From: Saposhnikovia divaricata
Taxonomy: Eukaryota; Streptophyta; Magnoliopsida; Apiales; Apiaceae
Assembly (NCBI GenBank): GCA_036435485.1
Contig: CM071600.1
Span: 50,713,546 to 50,777,545, forward strand
Length of the DNA: 64,000 nt
Reading direction: 5' to 3'
The notes beneath the pieces are model-generated. The model was not told the DNA's origin. It saw nothing but the letters and a program-made list of their open reading frames with translations, and ran no database searches. A program made the position numbers and the translations under genes. This document shows positions 36,298-46,962 of the stretch, piece by piece. How positions within the stretch are numbered: the first letter of the stretch is position 1; each line of letters starts with the position of its first letter.

Positions 36298-38716
36298 AAT
36301 AATGGAAAATATTTACTTAAATATTTTCCTCCGAGGTAATCTCGATATATCAAGGAATATTGACTCCCGGTCTATTTTTGATGAATAAGATGTATACGCC
36401 CTTCTATGAGGGTCTTACAATAACCGGCTTATAACTGATGTATAACTATCTAGCTTATAAGCCAACAATAACATTCAGGGAACAAGTATATCAATTCAAC
36501 TTGAAAGTAGGCATGCATGCAATGGCATATGTATATCAGCAATCATATATATATATATTTATTCAATCACAACAACAGCCTAAAAGAAGGGAATTGAAAC
36601 TTGCCTGGTAGTCGAGTACGGTAAGGGGTAGTGGTAGCGGGTCCCGGTTCAGCTTGGTGATCTATAAATAGCCAAGGCATTCGGGATTAATCACTTAACA
36701 TATTAAAAGTTAAGTTATACTTAAATCGAAACACGTTCTCGAGTTATCTCGTTATAGCCCCTTTAGTGGATTACTTATTATCACTGATCCAACCCGACAT
36801 TCGTTCGTTAATACGACATGTCATTGTACTTATACTTGGGACATACTTAAGTCATATGAGTTCTAAAGTCGATCGTTACGAACCAATACTATACTCCGAG
36901 TTTTATCGTCCGTTTTCTAAGTGTTTTACCGAAGTTATAAAAGAGTCGTCTTTTAGGGGTTCGTTCGCGTTTAACCTCGACTCGAACATTTTTAATAAAT
37001 CGAAAAATGATCCTTTTGACATACGGTTTTCTTTCACGCCTTCCTTTTTACCTCTAGTATTTATTTACCAAGATTCACCATGACGTTACATAGTTTACGA
37101 GGGTTCAATTACAGTTATGAACTTTCGTTTACGGATTCGAACTACTTTTAGTAATTTGGTCATAAATCCTAAACCGTAAGTCCGTTTCACGTGATCTTTA
37201 TATCAAAACGAAGCTTAGAACATTACCTATCCTATCATGGCAGATTGCAAAGCTAGGCAGTGAGTTACATCTACTGTCCAAGTTGTTTTTCTTAAGGTTA
37301 ACGAAATTTCGGCATTACGACGGCTATATATCGAACGTTCCAAAAATTATAACAATCCAACCAAGCCACACCGGGCATCCACACAACTTATCACATGATT
37401 ATGAACATCATCAAGTCCAGATCATACCAGTTTACCACAATAATTAACATGCTTTCTTGCTCAACTAAATCACTTACTAATTATGCTTATAATCATGCTA
37501 ACATCATAACCAAGCTTAGCTCATCAAAAACATCCATAAACTTAAAGTTGATCTAGGGTTTCAAGAGTGTTATACCTTCTTGAGAGTATGTACTAGCCTT
37601 ACAAAGCTTGTTATAGTCCTTGGATAGCCTTAGGGTAGCTAAGATCAACCATGAAAACAAAAAAAAATCAAAGATTAGTTCATGAAACACTATTCATCCT
37701 CCTCTTTCATGATTTTTTTGAAAATGGAAACAAAGGAGTTTGGACTTGAAATTTTTAGGAGATTGCTTTTATGAAATATAGGACTCACCATAAAAATTTG
37801 ATGATCAAACAAGGAGTGGAAGCTTGGTTTGGAAATCTAAAAATTCCAAAAATTCGAAGTCTTGTTTCTTGAGGGGAAAAACAGGGTGATTTTCTTGAAT
37901 TTATTTACCTATCCAAACGATCTTCAAAAATTATGAAATTTTGAACGAATACTCTACATATATTGAGGAAGCTATGGTTAAAATTTGGTGATCTATGAAT
38001 GGGTAGAAGTGGAGATATGAATTTTTATTTCATGGTGGTTCTTGCTGGGCAGTTTGAAGAAAATGGAGAGAGATGGAGTTGCTTGGCTTTTCTCTCCCAC
38101 TTTGTTTCAATTGATAAATGATATGTTTCTATGATATTTCCCTTGCCAAGGATCAGATGTAACCAGCCTTGTCACCCCTCAATCCATGTGCCAAAGATTT
38201 GTGGTTAGAAAGAAAAAGAGTAACAAGGTGCATTGTTGGCTTGTTCTTGATCAAACACCTCATGAATCCACTTGTTCTTGATTTGTTTCACACTTAATCC
38301 TCTTATGACTTGCATGAGCTGATCTTGCATGTAATATATCTGTGTTGTGTTGTATTTTAAAGCTCATTAAGCGTTTGTTTGATCGCTTAATCTCGTTTTA
38401 AAAATTCTAGCGATTTCTAGAACGCTCGTTTTTCTAACTCGAAGGTTTTTGTTCTAAATCCTTAAATCGTATTTAATAAAAATAAAATCCTTGATATAAT
38501 AATTCTCTTTTCTTGTTCGCATTGACATGCTCTTCACTGCTCGATCCAATTTTCCATAAAAATAGAGTTTGGAATTTCTGAATTCCGATCGCGTTTACAT
38601 ACACTTATTTACCTTGTAGATTACTAATATGACTTCGAAATATCCATACCATGTCTCGTACATAGGTGGCATGAAAAATTTCTTAAACCTCAAAAATCAC
38701 TATACATCCACAAAAT

Positions 38717-38810
38717 CACTATGCACGTACAGGAAACACTATGCACGTACGGGAAATACTATGCACGTACGGGAAATACTATGCACGTACGGGAAACACT
38801 ATGCACGTAC
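38717..38810. repeat. 20-bp minisatellite in the long LTR (right copy)
   Basis: Same array and copy number as at 28462-28555, so no unit gain or loss since insertion. Confidence 0.97.
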
Positions 38811-39020
38811 TCATTTCCCTTCAAGGATCCATTAGCTCCTTCCTGGATGGTAGATTATTCTTATCTAGGTCCTCAACCATCGAATTACTCTATTCTGACA
38901 ATATACCAATGCATCAAGATCATTGTCCAAAGTAATATCCATTCATTACAATCATTGTTCCTCATTTTATCATTACTTAATAAAAAGTTTTAATTATATC
39001 CAAAATTTGGGGTTCTTACA

Positions 39021-39207
39021 CTTACAATTGTGCCATCTGAATATGTCTTGTTTCAGAACACCCACTTTGTACCCACAATTGACCTACCCTTTGGCCTTGG
39101 TACTAGTTTCCAGACTTCATTTCTTTCAAATTCATTTAGTTCTTCTTGCATAGCTGTAACCCAATCAGCATCCTTAAGTGCATCTTCAACTTTCTTAGGC
39201 TCCTCCT
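39021..39207 (-). pseudogene. Sirevirus pol, N-terminal reverse transcriptase fragment
   Basis: A short piece of the RT domain between the two nested elements: the - strand reads TNKEEPKKVEDALKDADW, MQEELNEF, WKLVPRP and VGTKWVF before the LARD insertion. It links the integrase side at 40317 with the RT piece at 24009. The 187 bp include the CTTAC duplication. Confidence 0.88.
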
Positions 39208-40311
39208 TGTTAGTGTATACTGAAAATATTTATTTGAAGTATATACATTTATTTGTGGCCAGTTTTATTGAGAATCATTTGAATGTTTACATTTGTCTGA
39301 TATTATATATTGTGGACAATCTAGTATCAAATGGGATACAGAATATTAGATTGTTAAATACGGTTTATATAATATAATAAGGTTCACAGCACAGGTGGTG
39401 TTGGACAATCCACTGGTATGGCTGTAGTATTATTTAGGTTAGTTTATATTGACTAATAAATAATACTAGTATACTTTGTGTATATTGAACAGCATCAAAT
39501 TTGGAATTGTTCCCTTATACTGATTAAGAAGGAGAACTAAGATTCTATGTTATTGTTAATGCTTAGGTTCTTAATCCCGATATAGTAATTGACACGTGTA
39601 TATTATTTACATGCTTTGATTTATATATGAAATAATTCTTTTGAATTATATCAATATATTTTGGGTGATGAAATTATATACATGGTGAATATTATTTATA
39701 AAAGGAATCCATGTCCTGATAATATTCGGGTTAATGATGTCCTCTTTATAGCTCAAAAAGATTTTATTATGTGAAACCCTGCAGGTGGATTTATTCCGAC
39801 ATAATTAAATAAAGGTTGAGTGGATGATCAAGGATAAAAGATGTTAATTAAATGAATTATCAGTAATTTGTTTAATTAATGGACATGCGATATTTTAAAC
39901 ATGGGGAATTTAATAAGCAAATAATAAAGGAGCTGATTTAATTAATTAAATAAATTGCCGGAATTAGGTAGGTGGTGCAATATTAATTATTTAGTGGAGT
40001 TAATTAATATTAATGATAAAGGGCTTGGCCCAAGTTATCATTAGAAGGCCCGACCTAATTTACTCCTTGATCCCTATTGTAGCATATAAATACTCATTAT
40101 GCCTCCAAGAATAAGGGTTCTGAATTCTAGAGCTTGGAGGCAAAACCTTGGAGGATCGAAGGCCACACTTTGGTCAAGGGAGTAAGGAATACAATAGAAG
40201 ATCATGGATTTGAATCGCTTGCGCCGTAGCGATTAAGGTAAATCTTTTAAACATCCTCTGTAATCATTAAACGGGTTAAATACAAATCACTATGATCCAA
40301 AGGGACCAACA
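39208..40311. mobile_element. Solo LTR, 1,104 bp, nested in Sirevirus pol
   Basis: A sequence starting TGTTAGTG and ending GGACCAACA is flanked by the duplication CTCCT on both sides (39203-39207, 40312-40316), and the Sirevirus coding sequence continues across it. No second LTR, primer-binding site or coding interior exists, so it is the product of LTR-LTR recombination. A TATA-like TATAAATA lies near 40085. The parent family is not in the window. Confidence 0.93.
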
Positions 40312-40316
40312 CTCCT

Positions 40317-42056
40317 TTGATAGAAAATTGTGATAAAGACATTCATTCTGAGTTGCACTTCTGGTTTTAACACATGCATCAGGATTCCCAATCACTAAAT
40401 CAGGAGTATGGCTTTTGGTCCATTTCCTTGCTGGTGGTAAATCATTTCTTGAATTTGATGCTCCCCATGGATTGGTGTTGTCTTCAAAAGAACTAGAATT
40501 GTTAGAAGCTCCCCCTGAGATAGTGCTATCTCCTTCTGATCTACTATCAGAATTATCACTTAAATCTGTTTCTGATGATTCTCCTCCTGATGTTTGAGTT
40601 GTTTCTGTATTGATGGTTTCTTGTTGTTGCTCCCCCTCAACATTTGCATTATCATCAGTAATTGTGTTTCATCAGGAATGAGAGGATCGTCAGGATCTGA
40701 TGGAGTATCAGTATCTGACATGGTTCTATCAGGATTCTTGGTAGCTTCATTTGCAAAAATCAAACTGTCATGTGAGTCTTCAGCAATTCCTATTATCTTC
40801 TTATCATCAAAAGATACATTGATAGCCTCCATGACTGTCTTTGTTCTTAAGTTGTAAACTTTAAAGGTTCTTGTAGTTGGATAGCCAATAAAGATGCCCT
40901 CATCAGCCTTAGTCTCAAATTTTCCTAATTGTTCAGGATGAGGTCTTAGAACAAATCACTTGCAGCCAAACACATGTAGATGCTTCAGACTAGGCTTCTT
41001 TTCTTTAATCATTTGATAAGGAGTTACACCATGCCTGTTGATTAAAGTAATGTTCTGAGTATAGCATGCTGTGTTGACAGCTTTTGCCCAAAAATATGTA
41101 GGTAGTTTAACTTCCTCAATCATAGTTCTGCCAGCTTCAATAAGAGTTCTGTTCTTTCTTTCAACTACTCCATTTTGCTGGGGTGTACCAGGAGCAGAGA
41201 ATTGTTGAACTATTCCTTTGTATTTGCAGAACTCTTCCATTACTGAATTCTTGAATTCGGTTCCATTATCACTTTTTAGAATCTTGACTTTGTGTTTTGT
41301 ACCAGTTTCAATGAGTCTCACATGGTCCAATAGTATCTCAGCAGTTTCATCTTTTCTGTTCAGAAAATACACCCAGGTAAATCTAGTATATTCATCAACA
41401 ATGACTAGAGTATACCTTTTCTTACTGATGGACATTATGTTGACTAGTCCAAACAAGTCAAGGTGAAGCATGTGATATGGTTCATCAATAGAGGATTCTG
41501 TTTTACTCTTGAATGATGTCCTTCTCTGTTTAGCCTTCTGACAAGCATCACAGAGTCCATCAGGAGTATACAATACCTTTGGTAATCCTCTCACCAAATC
41601 TTTCTTAACCAACTCATTGATGTTATTGAAGTTGAGATGAGAAAGCTTCTTGTGCCAATTCTAACTTTCATCTACTGAAGCTTTGCTGATGAGACATGTG
41701 GATGGACCATCAGTATTGGTGTAGAAGTTGGCTTCATAAATGTTACCAAGTCTTTGACTAGTTAAGACAATCCTTCCAGATGCTTTACTGACTACTTCAA
41801 AATGAGTATCATTAAAGTTGACATGATAACCTCTGTCTGTGATTTGACAAACACTAAGCAGATTGTGTTTGAGTCCTTTCACCAGAGCTACTTGATCAAT
41901 GATGACATTTCCAATGATTATCTTGCCATATCCCAAAGTTTGTCCAATGTTGCCATCTCCATAAGACACTGTTGGGCCAGCTTTCTCCTCAAATTCTGAT
42001 AGCAGGGTTTTGTTTCCAGTCATGTGAACAGAACATCCACTATCCATGACCAACAC
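40317..42056 (-). pseudogene. Sirevirus pol, protease and integrase part
   Basis: The protease is at the start with the active-site DSG (MDSGCSVHMTGN, about 42020-42050). The GAG-pre-integrase zinc region follows (KKLSHL to CDACQKAKQ, about 41500-41640). The integrase core has its catalytic acidic residues in HLDLFG, KSDNGTEF and GVVERKNR (about 41150-41430) and ends at HVFGC (40956). A spacer then leads to the solo LTR. The frame is broken by stops near 41661, 40956 and 40560, all in one frame. Upstream, gag is in a different frame, with a shift near 42070. In Copia elements protease, integrase and RT are normally one polyprotein, so this stretch is dead. Confidence 0.92.
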
Positions 42057-42094
42057 ATTTTTATTTTTACCCTACAATCAGAAACACAGAAAAC

Positions 42095-43532
42095 TCAGTT
42101 AGAATTTTTAAGAACCCACACTTGTTGGGTTCTATTTCCATGCACTTTAACATTTTTATCACCAGAAGTCTTTTTGACAAAAGCAGTCCTGTCAGGAATG
42201 ATTCCATTAGAATTTGCCCTGTCATTATCAGAGTTAGTAGATGCATGCTTCTTATTGACATTCTTAACTTTACCAGAAATTGTACTTTTATTGAATTTAG
42301 GCAAAGGCTCATAATAATTGTAGTACAAATTGTGATATTCTTCACATGTATAAATAGAATGACATTTTCTACCGCAATGAAAACATGGATTCTGTGGTTT
42401 ATAAAATACTGATCTATTCCTAATGTCAGACTTAGGAACTGCAGTAGCCTTCTTTTTACTCCTCCTGCAATCAATAGCAAGATGATTAGAGTTACCACAG
42501 TTAAAGCATGATTTCCTTGGTGCATTTGGAATATACGTATAATTATTCTCTTTAGTTATTCCAACTTTACCATTTCTATTTCTCTTAGCAGTAGTTGTTT
42601 TCTTTTTATCTGTAACTTCACAAATTCTGTCTCTCAGTTGTTTTTTAGACAAAAGACCTATATTCTTTGAATTTTTCAACTTAACATTTTTAGACACACT
42701 CTCTATATTTTGTTTAGTAGAATTTGATCCCTTTTCAGTAACTGAATTGGAATCTTTACTATACACAAAATTGACAGGTTTAATATCAGATTTGGTGTTG
42801 TCTATTACATGTCTCTAGATCTTTGGTTTTGTTGACTCGCTAAAAACAACTTTTCCTTTATTCTTTTTCTGATCTGTTTCTGGTTTATAACCTAGACACT
42901 CTTTCCAATTTTTGTCAGTGATTATTTCATGTGTCATTGTTCCAGAGTGAGTCCAGGTTCTGAGTTTCTCATTAGCATCTTCAAGTTCTTTTTCAAGAGC
43001 AGTACATTTAAATTCCATTTCTAATTTCATGTGCCTAGCCTTATCACATTCATTTTGTACTTCTTGCATAAAGAGTAACTAAGCTTCTAGATGATCATTT
43101 CTTTTAGACAATTCTGACATCTCAGATATAATTCTAGCATTTTCAAGAGATTGACTTCTAAAGCTAATATACAAAGACTTTAAGAATGATCTTAACTCAG
43201 AAACATTATCAGTATCAAAATCAAAAACAGTTTCAGGTACCTTATTATCAGGAGCAGCAATCTCATCAACATTTGCCATCAATGCATAGTTCACCTTTTC
43301 TTCTTCAGATTCTAAGGAAGAGTCCATCCAGCCTTTGTCTTCTGAACATAGTGCTCAGGTACAATATCTGTTCTAGCAACTAGTCTCTTAGGGATATATG
43401 GATCATAATATATCCGATCAAGATAGTTAGGATCAGTTGCCTCCAGATACATCAACATCTTTACCCTCCATGTAGGTATTCAGCCTTTTTTAGGACAGGA
43501 ATTTTAATACTCTCATACTTGCTCGTCGACAT
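42095..43532 (-). pseudogene. Sirevirus gag with two zinc knuckles, broken and internally deleted
   Basis: Gag forms the virus-like particle and binds element RNA. The start ATG is at 43530-43532 (MSTSKYESIKIPVL). The N-terminal part is soon out of frame and then jumps to a C-terminal region (MDSSLESEEEKVNYALMANV, 43327), so the central particle-forming part appears deleted. A coiled-coil-like stretch follows (about 42900-43060). Two CCHC knuckles are present: CFNCGNSNHLAIDC and CFHCGRKCHSIYTC (about 42340-42520). In-frame stops lie near 43079 and 42815. Two knuckles per gag are common in Sireviruses. Confidence 0.87.
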
Positions 43533-43566
43533 CTTAAGATCGTTTCTGATTGTAATTAATCAGTTT

Positions 43567-43578
43567 GCTCTGATACCA
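43567..43578 (-). promoter_or_regulatory. Sirevirus primer-binding site (initiator tRNA-Met)
   Basis: TGGTATCAGAGC on the - strand, two bases from the 5' LTR end at 43581. Confidence 0.95.
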
Positions 43579-43580
43579 AT

Positions 43581-44083
43581 TGTTACCCAGTAATTAACAA
43601 TTATAGAAGGGGGGTTGAATACAATTGTATAAGATTTTCGACTAAACAGAAATGATAACACAAGTATGAATAAATAACAGCTTTATTAACTCTGATATAA
43701 AACTGTTACAAACTCCCTCAAGAAATTCTGGTGTTCTTGAGAGCTGCTAGGTTATAGAATAACTCGTGTAAGCGATTACAATAAGTAAAACCTAAACTGT
43801 GTTTATATAACATACACAGCTGCACTATCAATCACAAGATATATTAAATCAATTACATACGACTCTTAATACATATCTTGCATGATAGCTACCTTCCTAT
43901 AATTTAGGAACTGATATATCAAACTTCCTTGATCTCTAGATTGATGTAAACCTTCACGTAATCCTGATCAGCTTCCAATCCTGATAGCAACCTAATACTG
44001 ACATTGCATTACTGATGATGTCAGTATCAGTACCTGATCAGTAGTAGTCCAGATCCTGATATCACTTGAATCAATATCTAACA
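43581..44083 (-). repeat. Sirevirus 5' LTR (right)
   Basis: Direct repeat partner of 15268-15771, about 28 substitutions and one single-base indel apart by eye count. Confidence 0.95.
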
Positions 44084-44366
44084 CTAACTAATTAACTTTT
44101 TCAGCTTAAACGTAATATTTTTTCTATATTTTCTAACTAAAATATCTTTTTTTCTAAGAATGTCATGGGCAACATATATATAAATATTTTAGTGAAATCA
44201 TTTCAGTTGAGAATAATAAGTTTACAAAATTCATATCTTAAAAATTTAAAACATAAATTAAATAAAAATTATATAAGCCTAAAAAATTCATATCATAAAA
44301 TTTTGAATGACAAATAAAATATATATTATATTATATTAAAAAAATCGTGCATGGCATGGGTTCTAA
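44084..44366 (+). mobile_element. Right fragment of the Helitron split by the Sirevirus
   Basis: Continues the Helitron body from 15267 (CTAATTAACTTTTTCAGC, TTTCTAACTAAAATA). It ends with a decayed hairpin (CGTGCATGGCATGGG, 44346-44360) and CTAA at 44363-44366, matching the CTRR end rule. Confidence 0.6.
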
Positions 44367-44430
44367 AAATTACAATATTTTAAACATAATATTAAAATAA
44401 ATATTATATTATAATATTGTACTATCCACA

Positions 44431-45518
44431 TGCTATATTATAATAGCCGAAATATTGAAAGTTTGGTCGGTCGATATGGTACCTTGTATTTTTACCTAAT
44501 TACCCTTACTTAATTTTTTATTATCATTACTTAATTACCCTCACTTAATAATTTATAATATTACTTAAATACCCTTACTTAATTAATTATAATTTTTAAT
44601 AACTAATTAATTTCTCTTTTCATGTAAAACATGTTACCTTTAATAACTAATCAATTTTCTTTAATGTTTAATTATTAATAATTAATCGAGTACCTTTTTT
44701 TTTTACCTAAAACGTATCAATTTTTCTATATTTTCTAACTAAAATTCCTCATTTTCTAAAAATGTCACATGCAACATTTATGTAATCATTATCAAATCAT
44801 ATCATTTAAAAATTTAAAATCACGAAATTTATGTATTAAAAAATTTAAATCAATTTAAAGAAAAAAATCATATAATTTTGAAGAAAACCGGTACTTATAT
44901 TTGGCACGTGCACTTTATTCCTCCCTTATTTGTTTTAACTTCTTTTTTGATCCATAATTCTACTTAATTGAATAAAATAATATTGTAAGTACCAATAACC
45001 AATCAATTTTCTTTTTCAGGTGAAACATGTTATACTTTTTACTTTTCAGTTCCAATCAATTTCCATTTTCAGATAAAATATATTATCTTTTGCATTCTAT
45101 CTTATTAAAATATCTCTTTCTCAAATACTACAGTGAGTTCTATATTTAATTAAATTAAATGATAATATTATAATTAGTAATAATTAACCAATTAGCTTTT
45201 TCAGCTAAAACACGTTACCTATTTTATTTTTTCTAATCGAAACCTATTATTTTGAAATAATATCACGATCAATTTATTAAATAAAATAAAATAAATATTA
45301 ATATTATAATAATTAATAATTAACCATTTAAATTTTCAACTAAAACATATCATCTTTCATAAATTTTTAAAGTAAAATCTCTCATTTTCTAAAAATATAT
45401 AATCAATTCACATTACTTAAAATTTTAAACCTATAAAATCTATGTCTTTAAAATATCAATTAGAATTAACAAAATTTTATATAATTATAAAAAAATTTGT
45501 GCATAGGTTTTAAGCTAG
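44431..45518 (+). mobile_element. Non-autonomous Helitron, about 1.09 kb, + strand
   Basis: The 5' end (CTATATTATAATAGCCGAAA) is a decayed form of the terminus shared by this family, followed by TTGAAAGTTTGG. The body holds TTACCCTTACTTAATT repeats and several units with TTTTTCAGCTAAAACA. The 3' end has a decayed hairpin near 45496-45510 and CTAG at 45515-45518 followed by T. The exact left base is uncertain. Confidence 0.75.
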
Positions 45519-46954
45519 TATAGTTTTAATAAGTATAAAAGTGATTTTGTCCAAAATTTTGTATAGATTACTATTTGGGAAAAAAAAGTTGTAAAAGTAT
45601 ATAAGAAAAGAATATCCATAAAGTTCAACAAAAAGGATATCTATATAGCACTTCCATGCTAAGACAATTTTTTTTTTTTTATGTAAAATAACGTCCACAT
45701 TGACCCCCTCCTCCTCTTATATTATGTTTTGTTTTAATCTCGGAATTCTTATATGAGGGCACTTAGTGATCTCAGTGCCAGGGAGCCTATTTTGTAGGTT
45801 TGTGGTAATAAATTTTGAGCCCGGATCCTCTGTCCCATGCTCTTTTAGTATTAAAAGAGTATTCTTAGGGGGTCATTTTAAGGAAAATAATATTATTTAT
45901 TCTTTTAATACTAAAAAGAGCATGGGACGGACATGGAGGAGGGGACAGGACGACCCCTACTCATAAATTTTGTATATATTACGAAATGTATCATCAATTA
46001 AATATTCAAGAGTAGATTCACAAAAAATATTACCAACTGTGATACGCTGCTATATTAAGTGCAAAATATTTGGGATCCAATCCGGGTATGTTCGATGTAG
46101 AACTACTCACCGTAATATACAGTGTTCGTCAATTCAACAACTTCTCTGTCTCTAGGTGATAGACGTGGATAGCCGGGTATCTTCTTCTTCTTTTCAATAC
46201 AACTTTTAAAATATTCTGCTCTACTATCATACACACACATGCATTAGCATTAGGACTAAATGACTAATGCTGCTTTAATGTTTTTCAGTCTCATTTTTTT
46301 TCAGTAACTAAATGAGGATTATTAATCCTAGTATAGAATGGAATTAAAATCATAGCTTAGACGGGTATATGATTTGTTTCTTGATTTTTTTTAAGCAGAT
46401 TGAATTGTCTTGGTACTTCTGTTTTGTTTTTGGAGTAGAATTTATCGGTTTGTGATCAAAGTTGTGCACTATACGGATTTGTTTTTTTTAGCTCATTGTA
46501 CCCCTTTCTTAAGCTGATTGTACCTCTTTGTTGTTTACTACGTTACACCATACTGAAAAAATCCAATTGAAATATCTCACGATACCGAAAGCAAACAATT
46601 TGACAGAATAGATTTGTTTCTATGGTAATGTCACCGAGAACCTGCAATTTTTTTGTAATGAGAGCACAAGCGGTACTTGATTGATAATAAGTCATGATGC
46701 ACTATTGGTTTCCCGAAAATTTAAATAAGATTTTTAATTAACTGGGGAACCAGAGAATTCTGCACCACATTTTATGTAGTGTAATGTTTAGTAATATTTG
46801 TTACTAAATTTTCGTTGCAGTTGTATATTTCTCTCATAATAGTGCAGTTCGTAAAGTACACCTTTTTTAATGATATGAAATCTGGATATTTCTATATATA
46901 ATGTTATTGTGGAATTTGTTAACTGATGATTGTTGTGTCAATTATCATTTGGTA
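45519..46954. other. Upstream region of the transporter, probable leader intron at its end
   Basis: No coding frame of note. The last bases before the ATG (TTTGGTAG, 46948-46955) look like a splice acceptor. The same position in the two dead copies reads TTTGGAAG and TTTTAG, so a 5' UTR intron is likely, with its donor somewhere near 46155. A small foldback lies at 45832-45928. Confidence 0.45.
45832..45928. repeat. Short foldback (inverted repeat), 97 bp
   Basis: The left arm begins GTCCCATGCTCTTTTAGTAT (45832) and the right arm ends ATACTAAAAAGAGCATGGGAC (45928). The arms match over about 28 bp apart from one extra A, around a short AT-rich loop. It could be a tiny MITE, but no clear target duplication was found. 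Confidence 0.75.
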
Positions 46955-46962
46955 GGTGAAAG

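Larger units (their letters stand above)
24010..39020 (-). mobile_element. Large non-coding LTR retrotransposon (LARD-like) with 4.76-kb LTRs, nested in Sirevirus pol
   Basis: LTRs at 24010-28765 (4,756 bp) and 34262-39020 (4,759 bp) start TGTAACACCCCC and end GGGTTCTTACA. The 5-bp duplication CTTAC flanks it exactly (24005-24009, 39021-39025). Primer-binding site for tRNA-Met at 34246-34257 and a purine tract at 28768-28777 (both read on -) set the orientation. The 5,496-bp interior has no ORF above about 80 codons and no retroviral domain. The ending TTTTAAGGAGGGGAGAC before TGTAACACCCC resembles Del/Tekay-type Gypsy chromoviruses, so it is probably a non-autonomous derivative of that group. 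By eye the LTRs differ by four substitutions and two length changes in A and AT runs, so the insertion is very recent. Confidence 0.93.
34262..39020 (-). repeat. Long LTR, right copy (5' LTR)
   Basis: Almost identical to 24010-28765. Differences seen include T/G at the position of 37082, two changes near 37241 and 37258, one near 38704, plus length changes in an AT run and an A run. Confidence 0.97.
15268..44083 (-). mobile_element. Sirevirus-like Ty1/Copia retrotransposon, 28.8 kb with nested insertions
   Basis: Two LTRs of 504 and 503 bp in direct orientation (15268-15771, 43581-44083) bound the element, starting TGTTAGAT and ending GGTAACA on the - strand. The primer-binding site is at 43567-43578 and a polypurine tract at 15773-15781, so it runs right to left. 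Order on - is gag with two zinc knuckles, protease, integrase, RT, RNase H, then an extra ORF of about 5.5 kb before the 3' LTR. An extra ORF downstream of pol is a known trait of many Sireviruses. I count about 28 substitutions between the LTRs (5.6%), so it is old. Two elements lie inside pol (24010-39020, 39208-40311) and one in the extra ORF (16640-17014). Without them it is about 12.3 kb. Flanks CTAGT and CTAAC may be a decayed 5-bp duplication. Confidence 0.93.

Noticed and set aside
44084..44088. Perfect 5-bp duplication for the Sirevirus
   Set aside because: The flanks read CTAGT and CTAAC, matching at three of five bases. The element age may explain it, but it cannot be claimed as a clear duplication.
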